Assembly (NCBI RefSeq): GCF_902362185.1 | Contig: NC_044503.1 | Span: 13,300,457 to 13,364,456, forward strand | Source of the DNA: Chanos chanos | Taxonomy: Eukaryota; Chordata; Actinopteri; Gonorynchiformes; Chanidae | Length of the DNA stretch: 64,000 nt | Direction: 5' to 3' | Shown here: positions 1 through 11,110 of the stretch, piece by piece | How positions within the stretch are numbered: position 1 is the stretch's first letter | Layout: each line of letters starts with the position of its first letter | Made by a program: the position numbers and the translations under genes | The notes under the pieces: generated by a model | Seen by the model: only the letters and a program-made list of their open reading frames with translations | What the model was told of the DNA's origin: nothing | The model's database searches: none

Positions 1-819
1 TGAGGACCCAGTCTTTGGAGATGAGTGTACCACCACAGGAATGTAACCAGTTACCATCCCTGAAGACCTGGAGAGAGATCTGATGAAATGAAAAGAGGTG
101 AGGTCAGATCAGTGCTAAAAGGCCCTCTGGGTGCCATGAGTATGATCTATAGGACATTGAGGAGATTCTGCTGTGTTTGAGAATGATAGAGTCCAATCTT
201 CACCTGCCACGGCCAACTGTGGGCACGGGCATCTTCTCCTCCAACCACTCTCGACACAATTGGGGGAAAGGTGGGTACTCCACACCCGTAAGCTAAGAAA
301 TACATAAAACACCAGAGAAGTAGATCAGACTGTTAGTGTAGGGCATATTATGAGAAGTCACCAATTTTAATATCCACCCTGTCAGCTATCAGTAAGCAAA
401 AATTACTCTAACGTAGTGTTCACATTTGTGTCAGTATGCTCAGATTTACATGTATCATTTACAAATATAAAAGTACCATAATGAGAAACATCAGTGAAGT
501 ACCCAGCATTCAGAAAGCCCCAACCAATCACTGACTGTGCTACTAATAGGGTACAAAAAAATTAAGAAAATAGAAGTGAAAATTAAAAGTGGCATTGCCC
601 AATGGAATATACACTACTTATTTCAGTTAAGTGTGAATGGGCCTGATAGTTTTCATTTTAAGAGCTGAATTGAAGTGGAGAAATGAAGTAAATCGCTGAG
701 GGTCATCTCCTCAGCATCGCTGCATCCTCAGTCCTTATTGAGTTCACATCTGTTCAGACAAATGAGATCTTTTCAGACTTACCTCCAGCAATCAGAAGAG
801 CAATGACCAAAAACCTCAT
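1..819 (-). CDS. cela2a: Elastase copy A: chymotrypsin-like elastase 2 (5' part, cut by window edge)
   Basis: Seen: coding exons on the minus strand at 783-819 (signal peptide, [12 protein letters not shown]), 204-292 (propeptide and activation site SR|VVGG) and 1-79 (start of the catalytic domain, [17 protein letters not shown]); the rest lies left of the window. Splice sites are GT-AG and the phases equal those of copies B, C and D. The start was chosen because the 37-nt first exon, its phase-1 donor and a TATA box 40 nt upstream are shared by all copies. Known: CELA2 enzymes are secreted pancreatic serine proteases made as zymogens and activated by trypsin. Odd: exons 2-3 and the intron between them match copy B almost base for base, while the promoter and most of intron 1 do not. 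The catalytic residues lie outside the window, so function cannot be judged. Confidence 0.88.
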
Positions 820-858
820 TGTGTTGGCTTCACTGATTCCTGCTGACTTCTGGTTGGT

Positions 859-866
859 CTTATATA
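859..866 (-). promoter_or_regulatory. TATA box of elastase copy A
   Basis: On the minus strand the sequence reads TATATAAG about 40 nt upstream of the ATG of copy A. Copies B, C and D have a TATA element in the matching position, as expected for strongly expressed acinar-cell protease genes. Confidence 0.7.
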
Positions 867-904
867 CCAGGGAAAATAGCTGCCCCTAATACGTAATCAG
901 ATTG

Positions 905-920
905 TGGGAAATGCACCACT
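905..920 (-). promoter_or_regulatory. Conserved upstream block, PTF1-like (copy A)
   Basis: The minus strand reads AGTGGTGCATTTCCCA, 86-101 nt upstream of the ATG. Near-identical blocks lie at the same distance in copies B (3583-3596) and C (10531-10547), in otherwise diverged promoters. The TTTCCC half resembles the TC-box of PTF1 sites in pancreatic enzyme promoters, but the E-box half is not canonical, so the factor is inferred. Confidence 0.4.
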
Positions 921-1099
921 AACATCTTTTGGTTGGAAAAGGAAATACACTGCTGTGAATGGGTTGATTTCCTATCCTGATTTTCCCTTAACATGCAGCG
1001 TAACGTTGTCTCAAAAATGTGTTAAGTTGAATCATTCCAAACGGCCAGATGCTGAGCTGTGGGTTTTTCTCACATTTAATCCATCGTGAATCTTTCCAT

Positions 1100-3500
1100 T
1101 ATCACCTGTAACCTCACAAACAAGTTTTTTATGCTCCGCTGTATGGTGACTCTATACTCTGTTTATTTGTTCATTTTGTTTCTGTTCAAATTTACTCTTC
1201 ATGTTTTCATATATGTGTAGTGTACCTTTTACAAGTGAAGTCACAGCTATGTGCCTTAGTTGTCGCTGATGTTAGACTATCTATTGATCTTGTTTCATGT
1301 TTCAGATATAAACTTACTTGCAAGGTCTACTCAGAACTTCCTGGCTTTCCTGAAATTCTCCCAAATTGTAGTTCTTCAGATCAATGCCAGTTTTATTTTG
1401 AAGACTCAAAGTGGTGGTATTATGAATACTTACTGTCCTTTCAGCTGTAAGACAAAGGAAATGTACAATTTCTCAGGCATCAGGGCCTTGATTGGTACTT
1501 ACTTTAGTGGTATTATATAGTGTCTAAGAAAAGTTCCTGTTTAAAGTTGGCAAAAATAATCCATCAGTACATACCCTGTCCATCCAGCGCTCAAATCTGT
1601 GACGTTATGAGAGACACTTGTGAAGAAGCATCATTGCCTGAATGAATCTGGCTTGGTTTCAGAGGTACAGAAGGCAAACAAGCTTGTACTATAGGACAGG
1701 CAACCATAGGAGTAAGCTGAGGACCTATATACATGGGTTCCATATAGGTACAAGGAAAATGAATTTGAAATAACACACACCCCTCCTCAACACACACCCT
1801 TACCATTTTGTGGGGAAAAACAAATAGAATCGAGAAGAGGTCAGAGGTAGTTATTTATTGCTTGACTGAGGGAAGACAGCCTCATTGAAGACTGCCTGGC
1901 ATGTCCAATTTGTCCATTGATTGAATTTCTTTCTTTATTTGTTTTTACTAGCTTACTAGATTGTTCAGCTTCTCATATTAGTTTTGTCTCAAAATGGTAA
2001 TGGGAGTGTGGCATTGCTTTGCTGTCTTGAAGTCAGCGGTTAACCGCAGAAGACAAGCTTTGGAAAACATCCATTATGTCAGTGATTTCATAAAAAAATC
2101 TGTTAGATTCATTTTGAACAAATACAGTCTTGTATTTTTCTGCCTTTTTGGTCACATTCAAGTTTTGTCCCCTAGTTGAAATAAACTTTTTTAACATATT
2201 TAAGAGAAATACATCAATGATTTGATCAGTACTTTCAAAACTTTTTTTCTATCTGATTTAACAGGATGTGAATGGTGTTGATGCCCAACACTTTTTTCAG
2301 TCTTTGTAACCAACAAAGAAGGTGACACCTGCATTATAATTGAGGGAGAAGAACTTTCTAGAATCAGCAGTGTGCCACAAGCAATCTTCATACTTCCAAG
2401 CTTCTTGTGTGCATTCAATTTACAATGTGCTAAAGGCTTGAATTTTACCTCTCAAATCTTTCATAGGTTTTTTTTTTTTTTAAATGAGTCAAAAAATTGT
2501 CTCATTAACAAATAAGCTTTTAGCATAAGAGGCCCAGTGCAGCTTGTTTAAAATTTTGATAAGTTTTGAGCCAATGGTTGTGAGATAAATTTTTCCTGAA
2601 GATCAATCTAGTCGATCCTTTTTTTTTTGTGGGTGCACCTTGACATCTGCCTCTTGTTCATAAGTTTGGAGGTTGAAATTTTCCATGCATTTTCTGGGCC
2701 CGGGTAACATTTGTAGAAACAGTCCCTAAAATTGCTCTGGTTGATAAAGAAACTGTTAGAACAGGGATCGAGTGGGCGTCTTGTACTTCCCCAGTGTTGT
2801 CTTAACTCATAACATTTGATCGTTTTCCCACAGATTAAAATTTCCTATGGTTTCATTGCAGATAATTTCCATTAGTCATAAGTCAGTGGCATTTGAGAGA
2901 AAAGAGGCCTGATTAAATTCACATCTTAGCATATTTGAGATCAAAGTAATTTGTTGTACATTTTTCTCAGTGTATGGTGCTTTATTTACATAAACAATTT
3001 TGTACTTATTTTGATAGTAATATTCCATGCTGATTTTTGCACGGACATGATTTCATTGCCTTTTTTTTTAAGTAATTTGAACATGTTGAATAAATGGAAA
3101 ATTGTGAAACATCATATAGTTTGTTTTTAAGCCATTTCAAAACAACATAATTGAAGCATGGATTTTCTTAGTTGGCATACCTTAAAAAACTTCGGTTCAG
3201 CAACTATTACAGAAGACTTATTGACTAATTGTTTTCCCTACACAATTTGTGTTTCACTTAATGTTTAAAGCTCAAGGGAGAAAACAGAATTCAGTTAAAG
3301 TAACACAACAATAAGAGTTGGAAACAGGAATTGAAGGTAGAAGTCCATTTTACTCAAAATCATTAAAAGTTGGGTAATCTCAAAAAGGTCTATACAAATT
3401 GTTGCCTCATGTTTTTGAAGTTATTTGAATGCCTCACGTTTTACAGTATAATATGTGAGAAAAATCCACAGCCCAGCACATGGCCATTTTGAATGATTCA
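1100..3500. other. Intergenic spacer between head-to-head copies A and B
   Basis: AT-rich sequence with no supported gene. Promoter homology between A (about 920-1100, minus) and B (about 3440-3600, plus) reaches in from both ends, for example a block reading ATGTGAGAAAAA followed by CCACAGC in both. The centre holds only short homopolymer runs and no open frame with splice sites or recognisable protein similarity. Confidence 0.6.
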
Positions 3501-3637
3501 GCTGAACACACTTGTGAGGTAATCAAGGGAAAATCAGGTTAGGAAATCAAACATTATGCTTCTTTGTTTAGCAAAAGGTGTCAGTGGTGCATTTCCAAGG
3601 ACCTGATTAATATTTATTGACTCGCTTTTTTACTGAG

Positions 3638-3644
3638 TATAAAA
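3638..3644 (+). promoter_or_regulatory. TATA box of elastase copy B
   Basis: TATAAAA lies 41-47 nt upstream of the ATG at 3685. The conserved block AGTGGTGCATTTCC at 3583-3596 lies further upstream at the spacing seen in copies A and C. Confidence 0.7.
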
Positions 3645-3684
3645 CACCGATCATAGATTGGTAGGATCCAGTGAAGCCAACACA

Positions 3685-5834
3685 ATGAGGTTTGTGGTCA
3701 TTGCTCTTCTGATTGCTGGCGGTAAGTCTGAAAAGATCTCATTTGTCTGAACAGATGTGAACTCAATAAGGGCTGAAGATACAGCTATACTGAGGAATTG
3801 AGACTCAGCAGTCGGCTTCAGTTATGTTCAGTTCAGTTCCTGATGTGAAAGCTGCTGGGTCCATTGGCACCTTTTCTCATTTTTTTTTACTTTTTGTACG
3901 CAACTTGTAACTCTCTGGTGTTTTATGTATTCCTTAGCTTACGGGTGTGGAGTACCCACCTTTCCCCCAATTGTGTCGAGAGTGGTTGGAGGAGAAGATG
4001 CCCGTGCCCACAGTTGGCCGTGGCAGGTGAAGATTGGACTCTATCATTCTCAAACACAGCAGAATCTCCTCAATGTCCTATAGATCATACTCATGGCACC
4101 CAGAGGGCCTTTTAGCACTGATCTGACCTCACCTCTTTTCATTTCATCAGATCTCTCTCCAGGTCTTCAGGGATGGTAACTGGTTACATTCCTGTGGTGG
4201 TACACTCATCTCCAAAGACTGGGTCCTCACTGCAGCTCACTGTATTACGTAGGTGCTCAAACAAACACACACACAAAGACAGACAGACAGACAGATGAGG
4301 CTGTTGGGATGAGTCAAAAGATTCAAGATGTTGTACTACGATTAGCAAAGTGACACAAATCCTGGAGAGTGATTTTTCTGTAAGAATATTACAATGTGTT
4401 TCCTACATCTCTTATCCTACTGCAACAGTGGTGACACCTACAGACTGTACCTGGGCAAACAGAATCTGAAGGAGGATGAAGAAGGTTCTGTGGCCATCCC
4501 TCCTGAAAAGATCATCGTGCATGAGAAATGGAATCCCTACAACCTTCAGTATGGACATAAAACAGACAACTCTTTAATGGGGGAAAAATCCCTAAACATG
4601 ACATTTCACACTTTCCTTTCAAACTTTTTTAACATTGCATTTGGAATTAGGTGAGTAACTCAGTATTTTTTTCATGTAACCAAAGCAATGACATTGCCCT
4701 GATGAAACTGCAGACTTCAGTGACCTTCAGTGACACTATCCAACCTGCCTGTCTTCCTGAAGCTGGTTACATCCTACCCAACAATGCACCTTGCTATATC
4801 ACTGGCTGGGGTCGTCTCTACAGTAAGCCCATGGATTTAGTTTTTTACACTTTTCAAAAAAGCTGACTCGTCTAAAACTCTAGCAAAACTCAGAATTTTG
4901 AACAACATCCATTGTGTCAGTGATATATTTCAGGATTTCACAAAAAGCCAGCATCCCCAACTCACTACGTAATCATCTCCTACGCCACTCACAAATAATC
5001 TCACTCGATAACATATACTAAAGTACTCTTTCATCCAACAGCCGGAGGCCCTCTTGCTGACATCTTGCAGCAAGTCCTGCTCCCTGTTGTGGACTATGCC
5101 ATTTGTAGCCAGAGTGACTGGTGGGGCAGCCAGGTGACAACCAGCATGCTCTGTGCTGGAGGTGATGGTGTTGTCTCTGGTTGCAATGTAAGTGGCATGT
5201 GGCAACAGACATCCTTCTTGTTCTTGAACAGCTTTTTTTTGCTAAGTGTGTGAAAAAATTCAGTAGTGTGATGTAGAGTACCAAAAAAGACACAATAGTA
5301 ATGTTCAGGGATCAATCCATTCATATAACATTAACAAAAAGCGTAATGACTAAGAAAAAGAGTTAGAAATTTCAGCCAAAATCTTGCAATAGCTGGTAGA
5401 CTGTTTTGACTGGTTTTTCTATGTCGATGTGAAACAGAGTGACTCTGGTGGTCCTCTGAACTGCCAAAATTCCAGCGGAGCATGGGAGGTCCACGGAGTT
5501 GTGAGTTTCGGCTATCGCATTTGCAATTACCCTGAGAAGCCCACTGTCTTCACTCAAGTCAGCTCCTACATGGACTGGATCAGCACCGTAAGTATACTGC
5601 ATATATGTGATATTGTATACTCCTACACAATACCAAATCAGGAAGACCTGAAACAGTCAATTTAGTGCCTCTCGACAAAGGATGATGAATATTTTTTGTT
5701 CAGTATTCAATCTCTTCCTGGTTTAATATGATGTGGACACGGGTTTGGCAGAAATTTTGAAGCAATATTGTAAATTTGAATGTAACCACCTTCTGTCTTC
5801 ATTTTCTTTTTGACAGCAAATGGCCAGCAATTAA
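3685..5834 (+). CDS. cela2a: Elastase copy B: chymotrypsin-like elastase 2 paralog with Ser at position 193
   Basis: Eight coding exons: 3685-3721, 3938-4026, 4151-4248, 4429-4548, 4686-4822, 5042-5187, 5438-5587 and 5817-5834, all GT-AG, giving 264 aa (CELA2 is usually about 269). Order: signal peptide, propeptide with its Cys (GCGVPTFPP), activation site SR|VVGGEDA, His57 in TAAHC, Asp102 in HNDIAL, Ser195 in exon 7, end QMASN. All ten Cys of the family are present. Odd: the catalytic motif is SDSGGP, not GDSGGP, because exon 7 opens with AGT where copies C and D have GGT. This replaces the oxyanion-hole Gly193. Beside Cys220 it also lacks one residue (FGYRICN against FGSGLSCN in C). The splice sites and frame are intact, so it is probably expressed, but activity may be low or altered; that is inference. 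It is tail to tail with copy C and head to head with A. Confidence 0.93.
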
Positions 5835-5888
5835 GCAAGGAAACAAGATGTGGCCAAATGGTGCTTAAAAAAAGTGTATGGGTTTAAA

Positions 5889-5894
5889 AATAAA
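5889..5894 (+). terminator. Polyadenylation signal of copy B
   Basis: AATAAA lies 55 nt after the stop codon of copy B. The same position in copy C carries the equivalent signal. Confidence 0.65.
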
Positions 5895-7640
5895 CTCATA
5901 ACTCAACTCATCTCTGTTTTCTGTGTTCTGTTTCTGTTTTCTGATGTTTATATACAGTAAAACCAGTGCAACATACTGTCATACTGCCTCCGGCCAGGTC
6001 TGGAGAAAGTCCCTTAAAACAAGCATTAGACATTCCATTTTTGATACAGCAAAAACAAACTGAAAAATTAGAGTATATTGCTGTAGTGTTAACATGTAAA
6101 GATTCTCCAATAATCCTTATTGCCAACTGATTCAAAATTCATATTGTATTCAGTCTGATATTTCCTGTATCTGCAAATCATGGACGTATGCTATAAACCA
6201 TGAAGTTTGTTTGTAGGCCTTGGTCAGGTAAGTTTATGCACTTATGATTGGTTAATTCAGCTTCCCTTTGTCTGATCTGTTCCTATTGTTGAGAAGTGTG
6301 TGTATTATTTTGATTTTTAAAATAAGATCAAAAAACATTTGAAGAGGATGCAGGAAAATCCACTGTGAAACAAATGCCTGGTTGTTGGTTTGTCAGTTTT
6401 TACTTGTACATTGTCAAATGAAGTAATACATTATAGTTTTCAGTTGGTACAGTTACACATATCTTTTTGGATGCAATAACACCAAAGCTATTCATGGATT
6501 AAAGTATAGATCTATGAATGATGAGTCCTGCTCTGAAAATGAAGAAATTTGTATCAGGTCTCATCCTTAATATGAAGAGTCCCCAAGTCACAAAGGATAT
6601 GGTAAAAAAAAAAAAAAAAAGAACACTGAATTGGCCAAAACAGTATCCAGAGATTATAAATAGGGGTTTGATGTACAGAACTATATATTTGATATATTAT
6701 TATTATTATTACTTACAATATTATCTTGTTACCACAATGACACAGGACAACAGAGATTATGACAAGAGACATATTAACACATTTTCTATGTTACTTCTTC
6801 TACACATTTACTTTTCAGTAGGTAGTGTCAGTGAAATCGTGAAAAGCTATCAACAATAGCTATGTTGTTGGACTCTAACAGAAAAATACATGAATAGATA
6901 AATAATAAAAGTGGAAATAAAAAATAAAAACATTGTAATTTTTAAATACAGTTGTTGTGCAGAAATGTTTTTCATTCTGTATTTACTTGCATGTTGCATT
7001 TGACTGACATCAAACTTGTACAGTTAAACAGCTTTTCCAAACCAGACTTTTAAGAGAAGGATTCAGAGACCTGAACGTGTCCAACCAACAATAACAGCAG
7101 GACTCTTCTATTCAGTTCCCTCTCCTCTGCAGTGTGAGATTTACTAGTAAACAGAGTCTGAACAGGCCACCTGCTGCTTCACATGGTTTTCCCCATCTTA
7201 GTGTAGAGTGTTTCTCATCTTAAGGGTGAGCCCGCAGAATTTTGCAGTTTTGGAGCAGAACTCATCATTCACAGATCTATACTTTAATTCATAAATGGCT
7301 TTGTTGTTACTGCATTCTAAAAGATATGTATTATTGTACTAGCTGAATACTGCAGTGTCTTATTTCATCTGCAAATGTGCAAAGGAAAACAGACAGACTA
7401 ACAACCTGACATTTGTTTCACATTGAATTTTCCTGTATCCTCTTCAAAAGTCATATGTTCAAATATTTTGAGTTTTTATTTTAAAAAATCAGAATAATAC
7501 ACATCTTTTAGAACATTAAAAAAAGACCAGACAAAGGTAAACAGAGTTATCCCCTCACAAGTGCATCAACAGACATGCTTTTCAGATTTTAATTAGCATA
7601 TGTCCCTGATCTGCAGATATGGGGACACATCAGACTGACA

Positions 7641-7771
7641 GTGTTAACATATACAGATTGTCCAAGACTCAAATAGCAGTCCATGCCAATTTCCAAAGGA
7701 TTTCCAAAGGATTCAAAAGGAAATTAGTATAATCTGCTATTTGAGTCTTGAAAAATCTATATGTGTTAACA
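7641..7771. repeat. Short hairpin inverted repeat in the C 3' flank
   Basis: Arms at 7641-7678 and 7734-7771 are near-perfect reverse complements. GTGTTAACATATA at the left end is answered by TATGTGTTAACAT at the right, and CAAGACTCAAATAGCAG by CTGCTATTTGAGTCTTG. The loop of about 55 nt includes a direct repeat of TTTCCAAAGGA. It could fold as a cruciform or be a small MITE relic. Confidence 0.6.
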
Positions 7772-8021
7772 TTGTATATCCATGCACTTTGAGATATTTT
7801 TATTGGAATATCTTATGTTTGTTGTCAGTAATGTTTGCAGAGAAGGCATATGAGCGTACAGGGAAAATAGCATAATCAACAGATCTGTGTTCTCTCCAGA
7901 CCTGACCAGAGTCACTGTGACAGTATGTTGCATTGTTTTTTATGTAAATAAACCCATTAAGAAAATACAGACAAAAAAACCCCCAGAAAACAGAGAAAAC
8001 AGAAATGAGATGGGTAATGAT

Positions 8022-8027
8022 TTTATT
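8022..8027 (-). terminator. Polyadenylation signal of copy C
   Basis: The minus strand reads AATAAA 58 nt after the stop codon of copy C, in sequence homologous to the poly(A) region of copy B. Confidence 0.65.
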
Positions 8028-8084
8028 TTTAAACCCATACATAACTTTCTCATAGCACCACTTGCTCCCATCTTGTTTCCTTGA

Positions 8085-10445
8085 TTAATTGCTGGCCATT
8101 TGCTGTCAAAAAGAAAATAAAGACAGAAGGTGATTACATTTAAATTTACTGTATTCCTTCAAAATTGCTGCCCATCCTGTGTCCATATTGCACTAGACTA
8201 GGAAGAGATTGAATCCTAAACAGAAAAGTATTCATCATCCTCTATTGAGAGGAACTAAATTGACTGTTCCTGATCTGGTACTGTATAGAGGTCTACAATA
8301 TCACATATATGCAGTGTACTTACGGTGCTGATCCAGTCCATGTAGGAGCTGACTTGAGTGAAGACAGTGGGCTTCTTAGGGTAATTGCAGCTGAGGCCAG
8401 AGCCAAAGCTCACAATTCCGTGGACCTCCCATGCTCCGCTGGAACTCTGACAGTTCAGAGGACCACCAGAGTCACCCTGTTTCACACAGACATAGAAAGA
8501 AAACAGTCAAAAGAGCCAGTTACTCTTCTCAAATGTCTGTTGCAAGATTTTGTCCAGGTTTCGTCTTTTGGGAGTGCCCTGTGGATGGAGCCACCAACAG
8601 GACACTAACATTATTCTTCTGAATTTTTTCACAGACTTAAAAAAATAAAAAAAAAGCTGTCCAAGAACATGAAGGGTGTGTCTGCTACCACATGCCACTT
8701 ACATTGCAACCAGAGACAACACCATCACCTCCAGCACAGACCATGCTGGTTGTCACCTGGCTGCCCCACCAGTCATACTGGCTACAGGTGGCATAGTCCA
8801 CAACAGGGAGCAGAGCCTGCTGCAAGATGTCAGCAAGAGGGCCTCCGGCTGTTGGATGAAAGGGTACTTTAGTATAGGTTACCGAGTGAGAGTATCTGTA
8901 AGTGTTGTGAGAGATGATTATTTAGTGAGTTGGGGTTGCTGGCTTTTTATGAATTCTTGGGACATATCACTGGGACAATGGATGTTGTTCAAAAATCTGT
9001 ATGTTTTTAAGTCTATGTTTTGACAGAAAAGCTTTTGCCTAGTCTAATAGTCTAGTTCAGCTGAGTCAGCCTTTTTAAAAAGCGTAACAAAGTTTATGGA
9101 CTCACTGTAAATACGGCCCCAGCCAGTGACGTAGCAAGGTGCATTGTTGGGCAGGACATAACCAGCTGCAGGGAGACAGGCAGGCTGGATAGTGTCACTG
9201 AAGGTCACTGAAGACTGCAGCTTGATCAGGGCAATGTCATTGCTTTGGTTACATGAAGAAAAAAAAAATAACAGAGTTACTCATCTCATTCCTTTGTAAA
9301 AACAAATGTAATGTTAACAAATTTTGAATGGAAAGTGTGAAATGTCATGTTTAGCGGATTTTTTTTTCTCAATGAGAGAGTTGTCTGTTTCATGTTTGTA
9401 CCGAATGAAGTAGGAATTCCATTTCTCATGGACAATGATCTTTGCAGCAGGGATGGCCACAGAACCTGCTTCATTTGCCTGCTGCAAGCTGTTTTTGCCC
9501 AAGTACACTCTGTAAGTACGGCTAGTGCTACAGTAAGATAAGAGACAGAAGAAACACGTTGTAAAACCCTTAAAGAACAATCATTCCTCAGATTTTGCGT
9601 CACTTTGCTAGTCTTAGCACAACATCATGAGGCTTCTTGCCTTTTTCCTTGTTTTAATCATCAGGGTTTTTTTGTTTGGTTTGTTTTAGTTTGTTTTAGT
9701 TTGTTTGCTTGTTTGAGAACCCACCTAATGCAGTGAGCTGCAGTGAGGACCCAGTCTTTGGAGATCAGAGTACCACCACAAGTGTGGTACCAGTTACCGC
9801 TGCTAGTGTACTGGAGAGAGATCTGATGAAATGAAAAGAGATGGGGTCAGGTCAGTACCAAAAGGCTTTTGGTTGCAGGTAGTACCATCTACAGTACATT
9901 GAGGAGATTCTACTATGTTTGCAAATGATATGGCCCAATCTTCACCTGCCACGGCCAGCTGTGGGCACGGACATCTACTCCTCCAACCACTCTTGACACA
10001 AATGGGGGGAAGGTGGGTACCCCACACCCGTAAGCTAAGAAATACCAGAGAAGTAGATCAGACTAATAATGAATAGCATACAATGAGATGTTACCAAATT
10101 TAATGTTCCTCTTGTCGGCTATCAATAAACAATTAACTACTTTAGTGTAATGTATAAGTTTACTATGTATAAGCAGGATCAGATTTCCACACATAGTTGC
10201 AAATGTAAAATTAGTATAATTAAAAACATCAATAAAGTATTCGGTGGGTACTGCATTCAGAAAGCCTTAACCGATCACTGGCTGAGTTACAAGTTACACT
10301 ATTAATTACCATAATGTGACACTGGGGGCCAGCAGTATCACTTCAAAAGCTGTACTAAAGTGGAGAACTTAAGTTCTGTTCAAGCTAATGAGATGTTTTC
10401 AGACTTACCTCCAGCAATCAGAAGAGCAATCACCACGAACCTCAT
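8085..10445 (-). CDS. cela2a: Elastase copy C: chymotrypsin-like elastase 2
   Basis: Eight coding exons on the minus strand, 5' to 3': 10409-10445, 9946-10034, 9725-9822, 9402-9527, 9106-9242, 8703-8848, 8324-8476 and 8085-8102; 267 aa. It has a signal peptide ([12 protein letters not shown]), activation site SR|VVGGVDV, His57 in TAAHC, Asp102 in RNDIAL and Ser195 in a normal GDSGGP motif, with the walls of the specificity pocket typical of CELA2 (VVSGCN and [15 protein letters not shown]). Exon 4 is 6 nt longer than in B (CISTSRTY against CITGDTY). Known: CELA2 cleaves after medium-sized and large hydrophobic residues in the gut lumen. Its promoter resembles that of A, and its 3' flank mirrors that of B, so A, B and C arose by successive inverted duplication. 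Everything needed for an active enzyme is visible. Confidence 0.95.
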
Positions 10446-10480
10446 GTTTGCTTCACTGATCCCTGCTAAGCTGTCCTCAG

Positions 10481-10489
10481 TATTATATA
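10481..10489 (-). promoter_or_regulatory. TATA box of elastase copy C
   Basis: The minus strand reads GTATATAAT about 40 nt upstream of the ATG. The conserved block AGTGGTGCACTTCTC follows at 10531-10547, at the same distance from the ATG as in copies A and B. Confidence 0.65.
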
Positions 10490-11110
10490 CGCATCCAAAA
10501 AGCCCCTCTTAATAAACATTAATCATACCCTGAGAAGTGCACCACTGACAACTTTTCCTTGAACAAATAAACACAGTGTTGTGAATGGGTTGTTCTCCCA
10601 ACCCAATTTCACTTTGATCTGCAGTGTAAGATTAACTAATAAATAGGGTCAGACAAACCATGCCAAGCTGCCACATGCCAAGTTCTGGGTTTTTCTCACA
10701 TTTAGTCCATTGAGATTTTTTTCCATCCTGATGTGTGCCCTAACAAACAAGCTGTTTATATTCTGTAACAATTTAATTGTAAACTGTTTCCCATACCCCC
10801 TTTTTTGTGAAACTTTACTCTAGGACCTCTGTATTTTCATACATTGTAAACAAAACGTAAATATAACAAACTATTTTAAATTACATGGTCCAGAAATAAA
10901 GGGGCAAAATATTATCTGTTTTTCCTCAAGTGCATTTGAAAGTGATCAAAGGCAGAATTGTATGTTGTCACAATTAGTGTTTATACTTTTCATTTACATG
11001 CAAGATGTGCATTGTAAACCTGCAGTCTGGACACTGTAAAAAATAGTAAATCTAAATCTAAAAATTTAGGGCCGGTTTCTACGCAAGACATTAAGTTTAG
11101 GTCTGAATTA

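Larger units (their letters stand above)
5835..8084. repeat. Inverted-repeat 3' flanks between copies B and C
   Basis: The 3' flank of B (to about 6540) matches the reverse complement of the 3' flank of C (about 7250-8084) in blocks: the poly(A) region, a block at 6300-6400 against 7395-7510, and a block at 6425-6540 against 7245-7340 containing TTAAAGTATAGATCT. The unpaired centre (about 6550-7240) has no gene; it holds a poly(A) run at 6603-6620 and a short TTA repeat near 6697-6711. This is the continuation of the B/C gene duplication, not a separate element. Confidence 0.75.

Noticed and set aside
2060-2110. Fragment resembling intron 5 of elastases B and C (ATCCATTATGTCAGTGATTT)
   Set aside because: The match is short and no elastase exon is found around it; too weak to call a gene relic.
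5094-5324. Minus-strand open frames over elastase B exon 6
   Set aside because: Reverse-strand shadows of coding exons; the same shadows occur over copy C.
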